Both the position numbers and the translations under genes were made by a program. This document shows, piece after piece, positions 11,325 through 22,339 of a stretch of 64,000 bases of DNA. The DNA is from Tetradesmus obliquus. Its lineage: Eukaryota; Chlorophyta; Chlorophyceae; Sphaeropleales; Scenedesmaceae. Position 1 is the stretch's first letter. The number at the start of each line of letters is the position of its first letter. The stretch lies in contig CP126191.1 of assembly GCA_030272155.1 (NCBI GenBank), positions 6,222,501 to 6,286,500 of the forward strand, read 5' to 3'. A model generated the notes under the pieces. The model made no database searches. It was not told the origin of the DNA and worked only from the letters and a program-made list of their open reading frames with translations.

Positions 11325-14306
11325 GACACAAGTTTTGATGCACTGTGGCTGCAGGATGACGCCTGCACTGCTCATATTGCTCAGTTCGCCACCGGCCTGA
11401 CATGTTGGGCTAAGATTGGTGGCTTGTCCTCTATGGCATCATCAAAAGCATGCTATGTGATGTTTTGCTGCAAGGATTTGTGCATCGTCTTGTGACCTTG
11501 CTGGCTTACTGCTGTGATGAGCACTGGGTCTCGGCTTGGCGTATGACTGGCTGTCGTTTGTGAAGAGCTGTCCCTGCACTGTATACTAGCACTGTTAGCA
11601 GGCTGCAAAGCCTGCTGCGTGATTTGTGCTACCCTCCAACTTTTGACTGATGCTAGCCATCAGCACACTGCCTAGGAACCCCATCCAGCCGCTGCGTACA
11701 GCACATCGCGTACTGGCTGTGGGGCGGGGTGTAGTTTAGCAGCAGCCTGTGCTGCTTACCCTCTCAGCTGTGATGATTTCCTTCTAGTAGAATCATGGTA
11801 TGCATTGCACGCACTGCACACATTTTAGGCCTCCTAATTAATTTTAAGCGAGAGCTTAGAGTCAGCTTTGCATTGCATGCATGCCATAAGCAGGCACCTT
11901 GGCATGGCACACTGGAGCGTCTGAGGATGGCATGCAGATGTAATCGCTTGCTGCACTGCTTTTTTGCAAGGCACCTTGTGCTTGATGCAGCGCAGCATGC
12001 GAGTCGAATGGTTTAAATGTGCTGGTCAAATGGTTTGAACGAGCTGATTTCATTGGTCCAATTCATTGCATGTTGATAAATACACCAGGACACAGTGTCC
12101 CATCTGAACGACGTGGTGTTGTGAGTGCTGCTCGTGTAATGCCAGACGTCCACCAGTCCCGGCATGTTGTTGTCAATATCTTGCCACGGCATGTAGGACA
12201 CGGCAGGTCCAAGCACCAAAGGTTTGGCTGCAAGACCCATGTCGTGCATGAGTAACAGGCCTACTGCTCATCAGGAACGGGATGCAGCCATCTCCCTGGT
12301 TGGAAAGGTCATTAGTGACGTGACACCAGTGCTTCACAAGCTGTCGGGTTGGTTCTGCAGACCAGCTTGAAAACACGCTGTTGACCTAATCGCCACAAGC
12401 TGCTTGTGTCGACTCTGAGTCAGTCAATCAACGGTTGCGTGCATGCCGCCACAGAGGCCTAATTTAATGCAGCGCACCTGGCTCTGTCTGCAAAGCAGCA
12501 CACGTGGAGGGCGCAAGCTTGGGGTGCCTCGTATCAGACACTCATGTCTGACACGACACAAACGCCATCTCGAGCTCAGCAGCGCTAGCGTCTTGTTGAT
12601 TGCATGCCACAGCTTTCTGTTCATCTGCGCCGTCAGTTTTGCTGTTCACGTGCGGGCTGCCTAGAGGAAAGCTGTAAACAGTGCATGCAAACACACACAG
12701 ACAAACCACGAACACGCTGCTGTTGGCAGTTAGTGTACTGCAGTGCAGCATTGTGTGCAAAGTAGCATGTGATCAATTGCAAGGCAGTTTGCCACCGAGT
12801 GACCAGGCTGGTTGGTAGCAGGTTGCTGGTGGAGGAACCACTTGCTTCAGGATGCCTTCATAGCTTGCCGCGCCTGCATCTGCTGCTGAATCCCCTAGCC
12901 CAAACTGCCTTCAGGTTACATCAAGGTTGCATGTTACAACAGCTAAGCAATCACAGCATCAACACAGGCAGCAACACAGTCAAACACAAAATCCCCGTAC
13001 GCACAAGGGAAGAGAGCTGTTCCAGTTTGCTTGCACAGCCTTCAATGGCCCAGCAAGCCGCTTCACGAGAAGCAGCAGCAGTTATGAGTGAGTCTTGAGA
13101 CACATTCATATACCACTGGCAGGGGCCGATAGGAGTACACAGGACCTATATCACAAGTTGCTCAGTGCCCATCAGCGCATCCCAGTGCTGGTGTGCACAC
13201 TGCGTACAACCAAGCTTGTGACTTGACGAAGCATCTGCATGTCTTCACTGTTGTTGGCAAAAGCCATTCAACCCATAATAGCATTGCAGTGACGGGCGTA
13301 GTAGTGCAATCATTGCCTGGTTTGAAAACAAGGCAGACCACGGTGAACGTGCGCTGCTGGATGCGCCACAATTCATCAGCAGCTGCATGTGCGCCAGCGG
13401 TGGCACCGGCGCTCATAGTCGCCAGTTGCAAAATGCAGTCACATAGCAGACATGCAGACTCTGCATTTGGCAATTTATAAAAGTCATTCCAAAAAAAGCA
13501 TTTTGCAAAACTGTCGCTTGTTGTCAACACAGCAGCCGGGTGCTGGTAACGACGGTACCGTCCAGCATGCATGGGCATGTGACTGCACCAAAGCATTTAA
13601 TTTTCGCAATGATGTCAAAGCTGCAGTGTGACATAACTGTCGTAACATGGAAGTTTGAGAATAAGCATTTGAATTCCATCTCAAGTCACTCTTCCACATA
13701 GTCTGGTAATACCGGTACCGTCCAGCATGCATGGTCATGAGACTGCACTGAAACGATAAACTGTCACAATGATATCAAAACAGCAGTGCGCCAAAAGTGT
13801 CCTAACGTCAAAGGTCGGGACTAAGCATGCAACAACCATCTCGATCACACTTCCACATAGTCTGGTAACGATGGTACCGCCCAGCATGCATGGTCACATG
13901 ACTGCACTAACTCAATAAACTATCACAATGACAATAAAACAGCAGTGCTCCAAAACTGTTGTTGGAACTAAGCATGCAAAACCCATCGACACCATTGTCA
14001 CCATCTCAGGTCACTCTTCCACAACAGTCCCCTGAAGCCATGCCGGCACAGTCACGTCACGAGCAAAGGACTAGAGCAGATGACTGGGTCAAAGTAAGCA
14101 ATCCCTGATCTGTCACTGCACATATTCACCAAAGTGTCCCATACAAACTGAATAGACATCCAAGTTGAGCAAGCGCTGCTCACAAAGCATGTTTTTGAGC
14201 ACGTGCTAACACAGCGCTTCAGCTCTAGGTACAGCTGGTATACCAACGCCACCAACAAGAGCGGCGCAGTCTACCTGTAGGCATCGGGCCAGCCCAGCTG
14301 ATATCT
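11325..14306. other. Long interval without a convincing gene
   Basis: About 3 kb between the 3' end of kinase B and the 3' end of the CAP gene. It holds the 160-bp tandem repeat listed separately. Short frames (for example 12769-13098 plus, 13162-13596 minus) lack recognisable domains. A short minus-strand stretch from an ATG at 13416 (MSAGATAGAHAAADELWRIQ) looks exon-like in composition, but no adjoining exons could be placed. Confidence 0.45.
13542..14033. repeat. Tandem repeat, three diverged copies of about 160 bp
   Basis: Copies start near 13542, 13702 and 13861. Each begins with a CTGGTAA...GGTACCG block and CAGCATGCATGG, followed by GACTGCAC, an A/T-rich middle with TCACAATGA-like text, and CACTCTTCCACA near the end. 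A partial, more diverged unit may precede the first. Spacing of 160 and 159 bases is regular. No coding potential. It looks like a minisatellite or satellite fragment. Confidence 0.8.
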
Positions 14307-17028
14307 TTATGCAGAAGGTGGGGAGACATTGGCTGCGTACTCGCCAGTGTCGCCTGTAGGTGCGTACTGCACATAGAAAGAACAAGAAGCACGAGGCAGT
14401 AGCAAGACTGTCAGACAACATGGCATCACCGATGTAAAGTGCAGCGACAGCGACATTGCATCCCAAGACAGAGCCTTACTGGAGCTGTGTAGAGCCCATG
14501 CTTGCATGCACTGCATGGCATCTGCGTGCAACCTTGTATGTGCCGGGGCGTCGCAGCTTGAATGCTGGCAAGCCATGCAATGTGTGCAAGCAGCTGAGGC
14601 TCCAAATTGAAGTTTGTTCATGTTCAATCACTGTTGTGCATCAGCATGGGGTACTCATCCTGGTGACACTCACATGGCAAACATAGAACGGTCCATCTGA
14701 GCAGGTTGCATATCCACACCCCAGCTCTGTGGTAGACTTCCAGACCATCTGCGCAGCAATACACAGCAAGTCAGATGAGTGCCACGAGCAGCCAGGGTCA
14801 CACTGGTGATAACTTTTCATAGATAGCTGTGATGCCACCAGCTGCAGCCCTGCGCCCCTCTGGTGAAAATTGCTGCAAGCAATCAGGAGTGCTGCTCATA
14901 ACAAACACAATTTGTGGTGTCAGCACACTTCTTGGCTTCAGCTGGGGCACTGCTGCTCTCTGGCAAACGCTGATGTTGTGTCAATGCAGATTTGTGCTGC
15001 AAGGCCCTGCTGCTTGATGGCACAACAATCTATCAAGGCATAAGATGTTCACCAGTCGTGTCAAATCGTGCCTTCAGACACACCACAACTACAGCAGCCC
15101 CACCTGTGTGAAGTGTGGTGTGGCGTCATCGTATGACGTGGGAGGGTTCTTGAAGTTGTACTTGGAGATCTCTGCAGCAAGATGAAAACAGTGCACAGTC
15201 AGCAAAAATCCTCCTCCTAATCAAGGCCATACCATATGGCCATCAGGCTTTATACCAAACATTGGCCCACACACATTGCTGTGCACCTGCATGCTCTTGG
15301 CCACAGGAAAGCAACTGACAAGGCAGCGCAGCCGTGTTTGCAACTTTTCAGGCTGGCTGCTACACAGCAAAGACACGCTGCTGCGCGTCAGAACGAAAGC
15401 GCACCTGAGTACCACTCGTCTGTCACTGCCTGTGTGAAAGGCCGGTTGCCCCAAGCAATGAGTTCGTTGTAGTCGCCCTGGCGGTTGGTGCTGTGCTCGT
15501 GGCTGCAACTCTTGGCCCAAGCCATGGCACTCTGCTGCAGTGCGGTGCTCCAGGTCAGGGGTGGTGCAGAGTGCTTGGCGCGCAGCTGGTTGTGCAGGGC
15601 CAGGACGTCGTTGAGAACTGCAACTCGAGGCAGGAGTGGGCAGAGGGCAACACGTTGCAATAGCCACTGTTGTTGGAGCACTGTACTGCAGCACATGCTA
15701 AGCTGGGCACCGCAGTTGCCACGATGATGATCATGCGGGTCACATGAGATGCAAACACACCTTGAAGATGTGCGCATTGTGCAGCAAGTCAGTATTGTCT
15801 GGTTGCTGCAGTCCTAGTCCTGCAAGTCAATGTACTTAACCTGACCCAGGAGCTGTGCAGGGTGACATTTATGCTTGCAGGATTACGGTCCAGATCCACA
15901 ATGCTACAGCTCTGCACCCCTGTCATGTGTTCTGCCTTTCTGGCCGGGTGCGTGTGTCTCATGTCTCCTGCAAGCACCTTTGGCAACGCAGGTACACTGC
16001 ATGCACCTTTGGACCACAGAGTGCAAGCCAACCCTTTCTTGAACCTTATCTTAGCTTGTATCATCCGTGAACCAGCTACCTTGTGGTGCGTCGTGTGTCA
16101 TGCCTGCTGCCACACCTTGTTCGAGTGCTCCTACCTGGGTCGCTGGGGCCGCCTGTGGCGGTGGTGCCGGTAGCAGGGTTGGCAGCAGGAGTGGTTGTAG
16201 TAGCAGGTGTTGTAGGGGTGGTCGTGGGGGCTTCACCAGGGGTGGAAGGAGCTGCTGTGCTGCCAGAGGTTGGCATCGCATCTGTTGCGGCTGTGTTTCC
16301 TGCAGGCTGCTGTGCGGTCGCTTCTGACACAGCAGCATTGGTTGATGCTGAGTCACTGCCTCCCGTGCTTGGCTGCTTGGCATCACTGGGTGGGGTGGCC
16401 GAGTTTCCTGCAGGCTGCTGCGCGGGCGCTTGGTGTGGAGCAGCATTGGTTGGTGATGAGTCACTGTCGTCATCGCTTTCAGCCTTACTGTCATTGCCGC
16501 TGCCATTGTTGTTCGCCCAGAATTGGTGGTTGTCAGAATGGCTGCTTGAGTGGTTGCGGCGGGGGTGCCTCGCATGGTCTACAATTCCGCTGCTGCTGCC
16601 ATGGGTGTAGCCTGCGGATCAAAGTGGAACCAAACTCGTCATGAACATTTGTCTGCATCAAGGGCTTGTTTTGTTCGGTTTAATCATAACAGTGCCGCGG
16701 CTCTAGTGGTGTAACACCGACGTACGTGTTGTGCAGGTGCAGCAACACATGTCTGACATCCAGCGCCAGGACAGCTGTACAGTTGTCTGACAACTGGCAG
16801 CTCAGCGATGCAGTGTCATACTGCACGCCCGGACAAACAATAGCTTCAAACCGTGCTGAAAAACATATATAATCACTGAATCGTAGCTAGCCACTCATCA
16901 CCGTCTTCCTGATCGCCTCGACTCAGCAGCACTCGGCCCTGTACGAGTGGAGCGCACAATGCCACTGCCACGGCCAGCAAAAGGCCAAACATCAGCACAG
17001 TTCGTGCCATGTTAGCGCGGGACTTCAT
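14307..17028 (-). CDS. Secreted CAP-domain (PR-1/SCP-like) protein with Thr/Pro-rich linker
   Basis: The start codon at 17028 opens a short exon (17028-16902) encoding a clear signal peptide, with MARTVLMFGLLLAVAVALCA as its hydrophobic core. Exon 2 (16611-16135) encodes a low-complexity Ser/Asn/Asp then Thr/Pro/Ala-rich linker of about 160 residues, a likely O-glycosylated stalk. The remaining exons (about 15819-15761, 15617-15405, 15171-15104, 14748-14674, 14366-14307) encode a CAP domain: VLALHNQLRAKHSAPPLTW, the SHEHS block, HFTQMVWKSTTELGCGYATC and the C-terminal VCHYAPTGDTGEY. Two His and two Glu/Asp typical of the CAP cavity are present. CAP proteins are extracellular, with lipid-binding or defence roles in plants; the role here is unknown. 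The donor of the 15.8-kb exon is ambiguous: a weak GTTTGC at about 15756 fits the phase better than GTGTGT. Confidence 0.8.
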
Positions 17029-18058
17029 TGTTTCTTGTTTGCGTCACTGCAAGCCGATCAGTGTCTGTAGCGAATCAAACGTCTGCCAGTCGGGTCAAGG
17101 AGGGTCAACAAGCTTTAGATCAAGCTTAGATAAAGGGTTGCAAAGGACGTGAAGGTTAATAGCTGCAGGGGGGAGCGGAGCTTTGCTAAACTGTTATAAC
17201 CTACTTGGGTTCTGCAACTGGGCGGGAAACAGCAAAACACACGAACCACAGCTCTCGCACGCTTACAGCTGCGATCCATGACGGTGCTGCCTCATAACAA
17301 AAGCACTGTAGTATGCAGGGCAGGCCGAGCGCGAGCAGCCGCAGGTGGGGTTCGAACCATCAGCATGACTCAACCGTTGAGGCTCTGCTGCTGTTGAGTG
17401 GATACAGTAGGCTCAGCGCGGCGATCAAGGATGCCGCGGCAACAAACCCCCATGCACCACAACATAAGAACAGTTAACTGCGCAATCAATGGCGATATCA
17501 AATCGGCACTTTCAGGTGAATAGCACACCATGATGTGCCAGCGCGACCTCAGCCAGGGTGCCATACGGGACAAGGCGAGTCAGTCTGCAGCGCATCCGAT
17601 GAGTGAGTCACTGTGGCACACAGCCAGGTCATAGGCTGTGCACTCACACCTGTGAGTGCAGCCTGCCCGGCAAACCGCTGCTGCTGTCATCACGCCAACG
17701 ACTGCCGCAAGAGGCTGCTGCCAGCAGCCTAATTGGTGCCGTTTGCCTTTGTCGAACAGGTAACAGCGCCCCAGCAGCTGCTGATCTTGCTAACCGCAAG
17801 ACAAGCACTACCATCAACAATGGTAAGCTAGAAAGACATGCGTGCAGTGACAGCATCCTAATAATCTGCCCCGCCCAGATACAACCCAACTAGCGCCGCG
17901 GGCACTGGCATTTAGCACATGCAACGTGCGCACATGCCCTGCAAGACTCTACTGATGCCCACATGACCGATTGAAGCAAAAGCCAACATTACGCAGCCAG
18001 CCAAGTTCTGCCTGATGCCGCCTGCACCAGCACTGTCACAGCAACCACCACATCCTGC
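17029..18058. other. Intergenic, CAP promoter side
   Basis: About 1 kb upstream of the CAP gene and downstream of the MAM33-type gene. It contains a GGTTCGAACC decamer near 17350 resembling a Pol III B-box, but the flanks do not fold as a tRNA. No coding exon was recognised. Confidence 0.4.
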
Positions 18059-19261
18059 TCAGCTGGCCACAAAGTCCTGCACGCGCGTGAGCCAGGCCAT
18101 GTACTCCACCTCCAGCTTGTCATGCACCAGCTCAACCAGGTATGCGCCAAACTCTGCTGTAATGCCGCGCTCCTCTAGGTAGTCTGAGAAGGCCTGCTGC
18201 AGCGTGTCATCCAGCTCAGTGAACAGCGGCCCAGTGTACGGCATCAAATCGTCAGCCTCCTCATCTTCACCACCCGTGCCACCTGCTGAGTCATTCAAAC
18301 TGACATGCGAGATGACGACAGCCTCGCCATCTGTCTGGCAGCTGAAGCCTAGCGCTGCGCGGCCCTTCACCACATTCACTGAGAAGGCCACTGGCGGCAG
18401 GCCGCGCATGCTGCCCTCCTCGTCCTCCTCCTCCAGCAGCGCTGCCTCTGCATCCTCGTCTGTCTCATCCTGCTGCGTGTCCAGGTCCACCTCTACGTAG
18501 ACCTCCTCTGAGCCGTGGCTGCGCGACAGCAGCAGCACGTTGGAGTGCGGGCGGTCTTCCAGCTCAAAGCCGCCCGGTGGGCCCTCCAGCACTGCCTCTG
18601 GTGTGCGGTAGCGCTCCTTCTCTATCTTGAGCTCATCCTTGAGCACCTGCGGGCAAGTAGTTGGTGGCAGCGGGTCCAGTTGGGTGAGCATGTTCAGCTG
18701 CTGGTGTGTGAAGTGGCATGCAGGATGAGCTGTGGTCACGACAGCGCTTGCGGCGAGCGCCAGCCACCACCAAGTTAATGAGCCAGCTGCATGAGTGCGG
18801 AGTGAGTTATGTGTGCAGTTCGTCCTCATTGGAAGGGTGGGCCCTGTCATGGCTTGGCTGGGTGCATGTACCAACTGCATGCAGCTGTGCCGTGTTGCAA
18901 CTGCACAGCGACGTGCACGTGGGCCATTGCAGTGATCAAGGTTCAAGCTGAGGATGCCCCAGCACTACTGAGAAGCACTGCAGTGCACTAGCAGTAAGCT
19001 ACAATCATGTGATGGTGCCTCCTTTTCAGGGTGCTGAAGGTCTGTTCCAGGGATCTGGTGAGCAAGGACAACACTGCTGTGAGCAGCAGCGCTGAGCAGC
19101 CTTACCAACTGCAGGCCTTCTGTGACCGGGCTGCGCTTCTTTGCTTGTGCCACGACGCAAATACGACGACTATAACTTGTAACAAAGGGGCGTGGGTGCC
19201 GTCTACTGCTTGTACTACCTCTGCTGTGGTGCCGGAGACTGCTGCTGCTGCTGCTCAACAT
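18059..19261 (-). CDS. p32/MAM33-family mitochondrial matrix protein, about 247 aa
   Basis: Two exons, 19261-19106 and 18646-18059, joined phase 0 (donor GTAAGG, acceptor CCCGCAG). Exon 1 is Ser/Arg rich (MLSSSSSSLRHHSRGSTSS onward) and acts as an organelle-targeting peptide. The mature part follows the mitochondrial glycoprotein (MAM33/p32/gC1qR) pattern: VLKDELKIEKERY at the N-terminal helix, a beta-rich core including VYVEVDL and VAFSVNVVKG, a strongly acidic loop (LLEEEDEEGS), and the C-terminal helices TLQQAFSDYLEERGI and FGAYLVELVHDKLEVEYMAW. Family members form acidic trimers in mitochondria and assist respiratory and ribosome functions. A plastid location cannot be excluded from the transit peptide alone. 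Divergent from the PTST-like gene. Confidence 0.88.
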
Positions 19262-19849
19262 GGTGTCGGATCTGGGAAGACGAGCAGCACCGAGTAATGA
19301 AAGACAAACCAAGTCCAAAAATCACTGCCGAAGCAGTTGAAAGGATTAAACGCAGCATACACACACGCGTTGTCATTTCCGTGTCAAACTGGCTATCTGC
19401 GTCAGCTGTGACGAAGGCCGCTGCACCGTCGAAACCACCCATGTGATTTGGGTGTGTTGCCTTTACCTCGTCTGCTTGCAGCTGAGCTGTGCCGGGGCCA
19501 CGCCAGCAAGTCTACAATACACTCACGCAGCAGCCTGCGAGGCAATTCAGCTCTTCTTGGTGCCCCTTTCGTGCAACAAACTCTGCTGTTTTGTGCGATC
19601 AAGTCACTGGTGTGAATCCTCGCTGAGCATCACCAACAGTGCACCGGAAAAGGACGCAATTTGCTTCAGAGCTTCAACCAAACGCTCTTTTGAGTACGGT
19701 TTACGCTGTTGCTACTTACCAGTGGCGTGATTAAACATCTCTGAGGCCTCGACGCACTTTCTGGAGCACAGTGATATATCAGTGGCTATTGGGCAACAGG
19801 AGCTCGATCATCGGACGTGGTAGCAGGCGTATACACACGTCACAGCATC
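19262..19849. promoter_or_regulatory. Shared upstream region of MAM33-type and PTST-like genes
   Basis: 588 bases separate the two divergent start codons. A TGATATATCAG palindromic stretch lies near 19770. No assigned transcription factor motif. Confidence 0.35.
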
Positions 19850-22339
19850 ATGCAATTGAACGGCGTGCCGGGCGTTCGCTCTGCCAGCAAGCGTTGCAGC
19901 ATCAGTGGCAGCACTGCTTCAGTAGCACCTATCCGCACCTGCTGGGCACCGGCAAGCAGGCGATGCGTGTGCAGGGTGAGTTGATCATTGCTGATATTGA
20001 TCAGTGCTTATTCACACGCGCTGGTGATGTGCCATGGGGGTGGGCATGGCGCTGACACAGCAGCGCAGCACTGCTGTCATGCTGGCCTGTAGGTCTTACT
20101 GGTGCGCATGTCTCCGTTTTGCGCCGCTCTGCTGGTTCAGATCAAGCTGGCATGCTTTCGCCCTTGTGCCGTCCCCTCTTTTAGGACATGGCTGCATTAA
20201 ATTAATTGAATCGCCAACCATTCTGCGCCGTGCCGCCATGCACTGCACAGGTCTTTGCCCCTGAGGCGCCCAGCAGCAGCCCACAGCAGTCAGCTCTGAG
20301 CTCATTTGACCAGGACACCTCCGGCTTTCCAAATGCACGGCAGATGTACATCCAGGAGTCTGTGAGCTTCACAGGCGCAGAGCTGGCAGCGCGCCTGCCC
20401 AGCATGCAGGCGGCAATGCGTGCACGTGCTGAGGCATCAGCAGCAGCGACGCAGCAGCGCACGGCTCCTGCAGCAGTGGCAGGCGCATCTAGCAGCGGCC
20501 GTAGCTGGGGCACAACAGCAGCGCGCAGCGCCGCTGCCCCGCGAGGGCCTAGCAGCAGTGTGGCAACAAGCAGCAGCAGCAGCAACGGCGGCGGCAGCAG
20601 CCCATACGTAGCTAGCGCAAACCCCTACGCTGCTGCAGCTGCAGCAGCCACAGCCACAGTCACCTCACCAGCAGCAGCGACAGTGGCTACTAGCACTGTC
20701 ACTAGCCTGCCGCCTGTCGAGCAAATGCCACCTGCCACTGATGCCAGCACAGATTTCGGCGGCAACAGCGGCACCTCCTACAGCAATGGCGCTGGCGCTG
20801 CCAGCATGTCTGCTGAGCAGCAGCCCAGCCCCAGCAGCAGCGGCCTGCCTCTGCCGTCCACCAACAACTTGGCAGGCTTGTCTGCCAGTGAGAAGCTGCA
20901 GGCGCTGCAGCAGGTGCAGGCGGTCAGCAGGCAGGCCATTGCAGCAGCGAACACGCCCAGCAGCCCCTACTATGCGAATGCGCCCAAGACCATCGACGTG
21001 CGCATGTATGACCAGCTGGTGGTGGCGCACAACAAGCTCAGCAAGAAGCTGGGCGCTGCGAATGCACATGCGCAGCTGCTGGAGGACCAGCTGATGAGCG
21101 TGAACGAGGATCTCATGGCGGCCTACGAGCTGCTGAAGCAGGTGCGCAGCGCGTGGCTGCACATGGCAATGATGGGGCTGATACTGTTTAATGTGCAGTA
21201 GCAGTAGCAGTTGCCAGACAGCATGCATGGGATGACTCAGCAGCAGGCGACTGACCGGTCAGCGTCCTGGTTAACGCTGCGCTGTGCATTATGGCGGCGG
21301 GTTGTCAGACAGAGGTGCCACAGCTGTGCCTGGCTTGCTGCCAGTACTGCTGACACTTTTGCTGTTGCCTCTGCTGCAGATTGCCATGGAGTTTGGCACC
21401 ACCAGCCGCCTCGCACAGAGCACGGCTGCTGCTGTGCAGTTTGGCGTGGACCCTCAGGACGCGCTGGACAAGATCAGCAAGCTGCAGGAGCGGCTCAGCA
21501 CACTGGAGCAGGTGCGCAGCAGCTGCGGGTGGCAGCTGCTTATAGCTGGTGATTACGCGCCGGGCCTCATGGCTACGCATGTGATGGGGTATGTCAGCTG
21601 CGGTGGACTTGATGCTCTTTGCCTGTCCAGTCATTGCAGTGGGCTGGCTGGGAAGCAGCAACACCCTGCAACTCCTACACCACCTTACTCCTGCACTCGC
21701 AAGCACGCTTGCCTGCTAGCCAAACAACCCACACACAGCACAGCTCACCTCATGCTGTGCTGCTGCAGGCTGTGCTGGAGCAGCGCCAGGAGTTTGGGCA
21801 GCGCGTGGTGCGGCAGGTGCCCGTGGAGTGGATCGGCGTGGCCAGCGAGGTGAAGGTCATGGGCGACTTTGACGACTGGACGCGCGGCCACGAGCTGAGC
21901 GCGGAGGACGTGACCAGCGACAGCGTGTACAGCAGGTGCGCGGCGGCTGCTACTGGTGTATGGCAGACCTGCTGCTTCTGCTGCTGCTGCTGATGGTGTC
22001 AAGCTTGGGCTCGAGCTGGTCATCTAGTAGTTGATGTGGTGGGCGCCCCAGCAGACACAGGAGGGTTGGCGTTGTAGAGGGGCAGCTTGCATCTGCTGCC
22101 TTGTCCATGGTGTTGCCATTTCAGCGATGGCAGCGTGCCAGTGACTGACGGGCATCACGGTTCAAGTTGTGACTCTTTCGCCGTGTCCCTTGTGCTGCAG
22201 GTTTGAGGGCACGCTGATGCTGCGCCCCGGCAGCTACCGCGTGAAGTTTCTGGTGGACGGCGAGTGGCGGCTGGCTGCAGACTGGCCCACTGAGGACGAC
22301 GGCAGGGGCAACACCGTGTGCGTGCTCACTGTGGCCTGA
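19850..22339 (+). CDS. PTST-like plastid starch-targeting protein with C-terminal CBM48, about 484 aa
   Basis: Exons 19850-19975, 20251-21141, 21380-21511, 21769-21935 and 22201-22339 form one frame. Exon 1 is a plausible transit peptide (MQLNGVPGVRSASKRCSISG onward, Arg/Ser rich, no acids). Exon 2 encodes a long Ala/Ser/Gln-rich region, then a helical segment (YDQLVVAHNKLSKKLGAANA, LMAAYELLKQ). Exon 3 continues the coiled coil (ISKLQERLSTLEQ). The last two exons encode a CBM48/AMPK-type glycogen-binding fold: WIGVASEVKVMGDFDDWTRG, then TLMLRPGSYRVKFLVDGEW. A plastid protein with a coiled coil before a terminal CBM48 is the architecture of PROTEIN TARGETING TO STARCH, which brings starch synthases (GBSS or SS4) to glucan. 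Which PTST subtype this is cannot be decided here. Confidence 0.85.

Noticed and set aside
12769..13098. 109-codon plus-strand frame
   Set aside because: Composition is not exon-like, and no neighbouring exons or family resemblance.
13162..13596. 144-codon minus-strand frame with an ATG at 13416 starting MSAGATAGAHAAADELW
   Set aside because: Part of it looks exon-like, but no donor/acceptor chain or family could be found; mentioned in the gap entry only.
17345..17362. GGTTCGAACC resembling a tRNA T-arm or Pol III B-box
   Set aside because: On either strand the T-stem has one or more mismatches and no acceptor stem, D-arm or A-box could be placed upstream.
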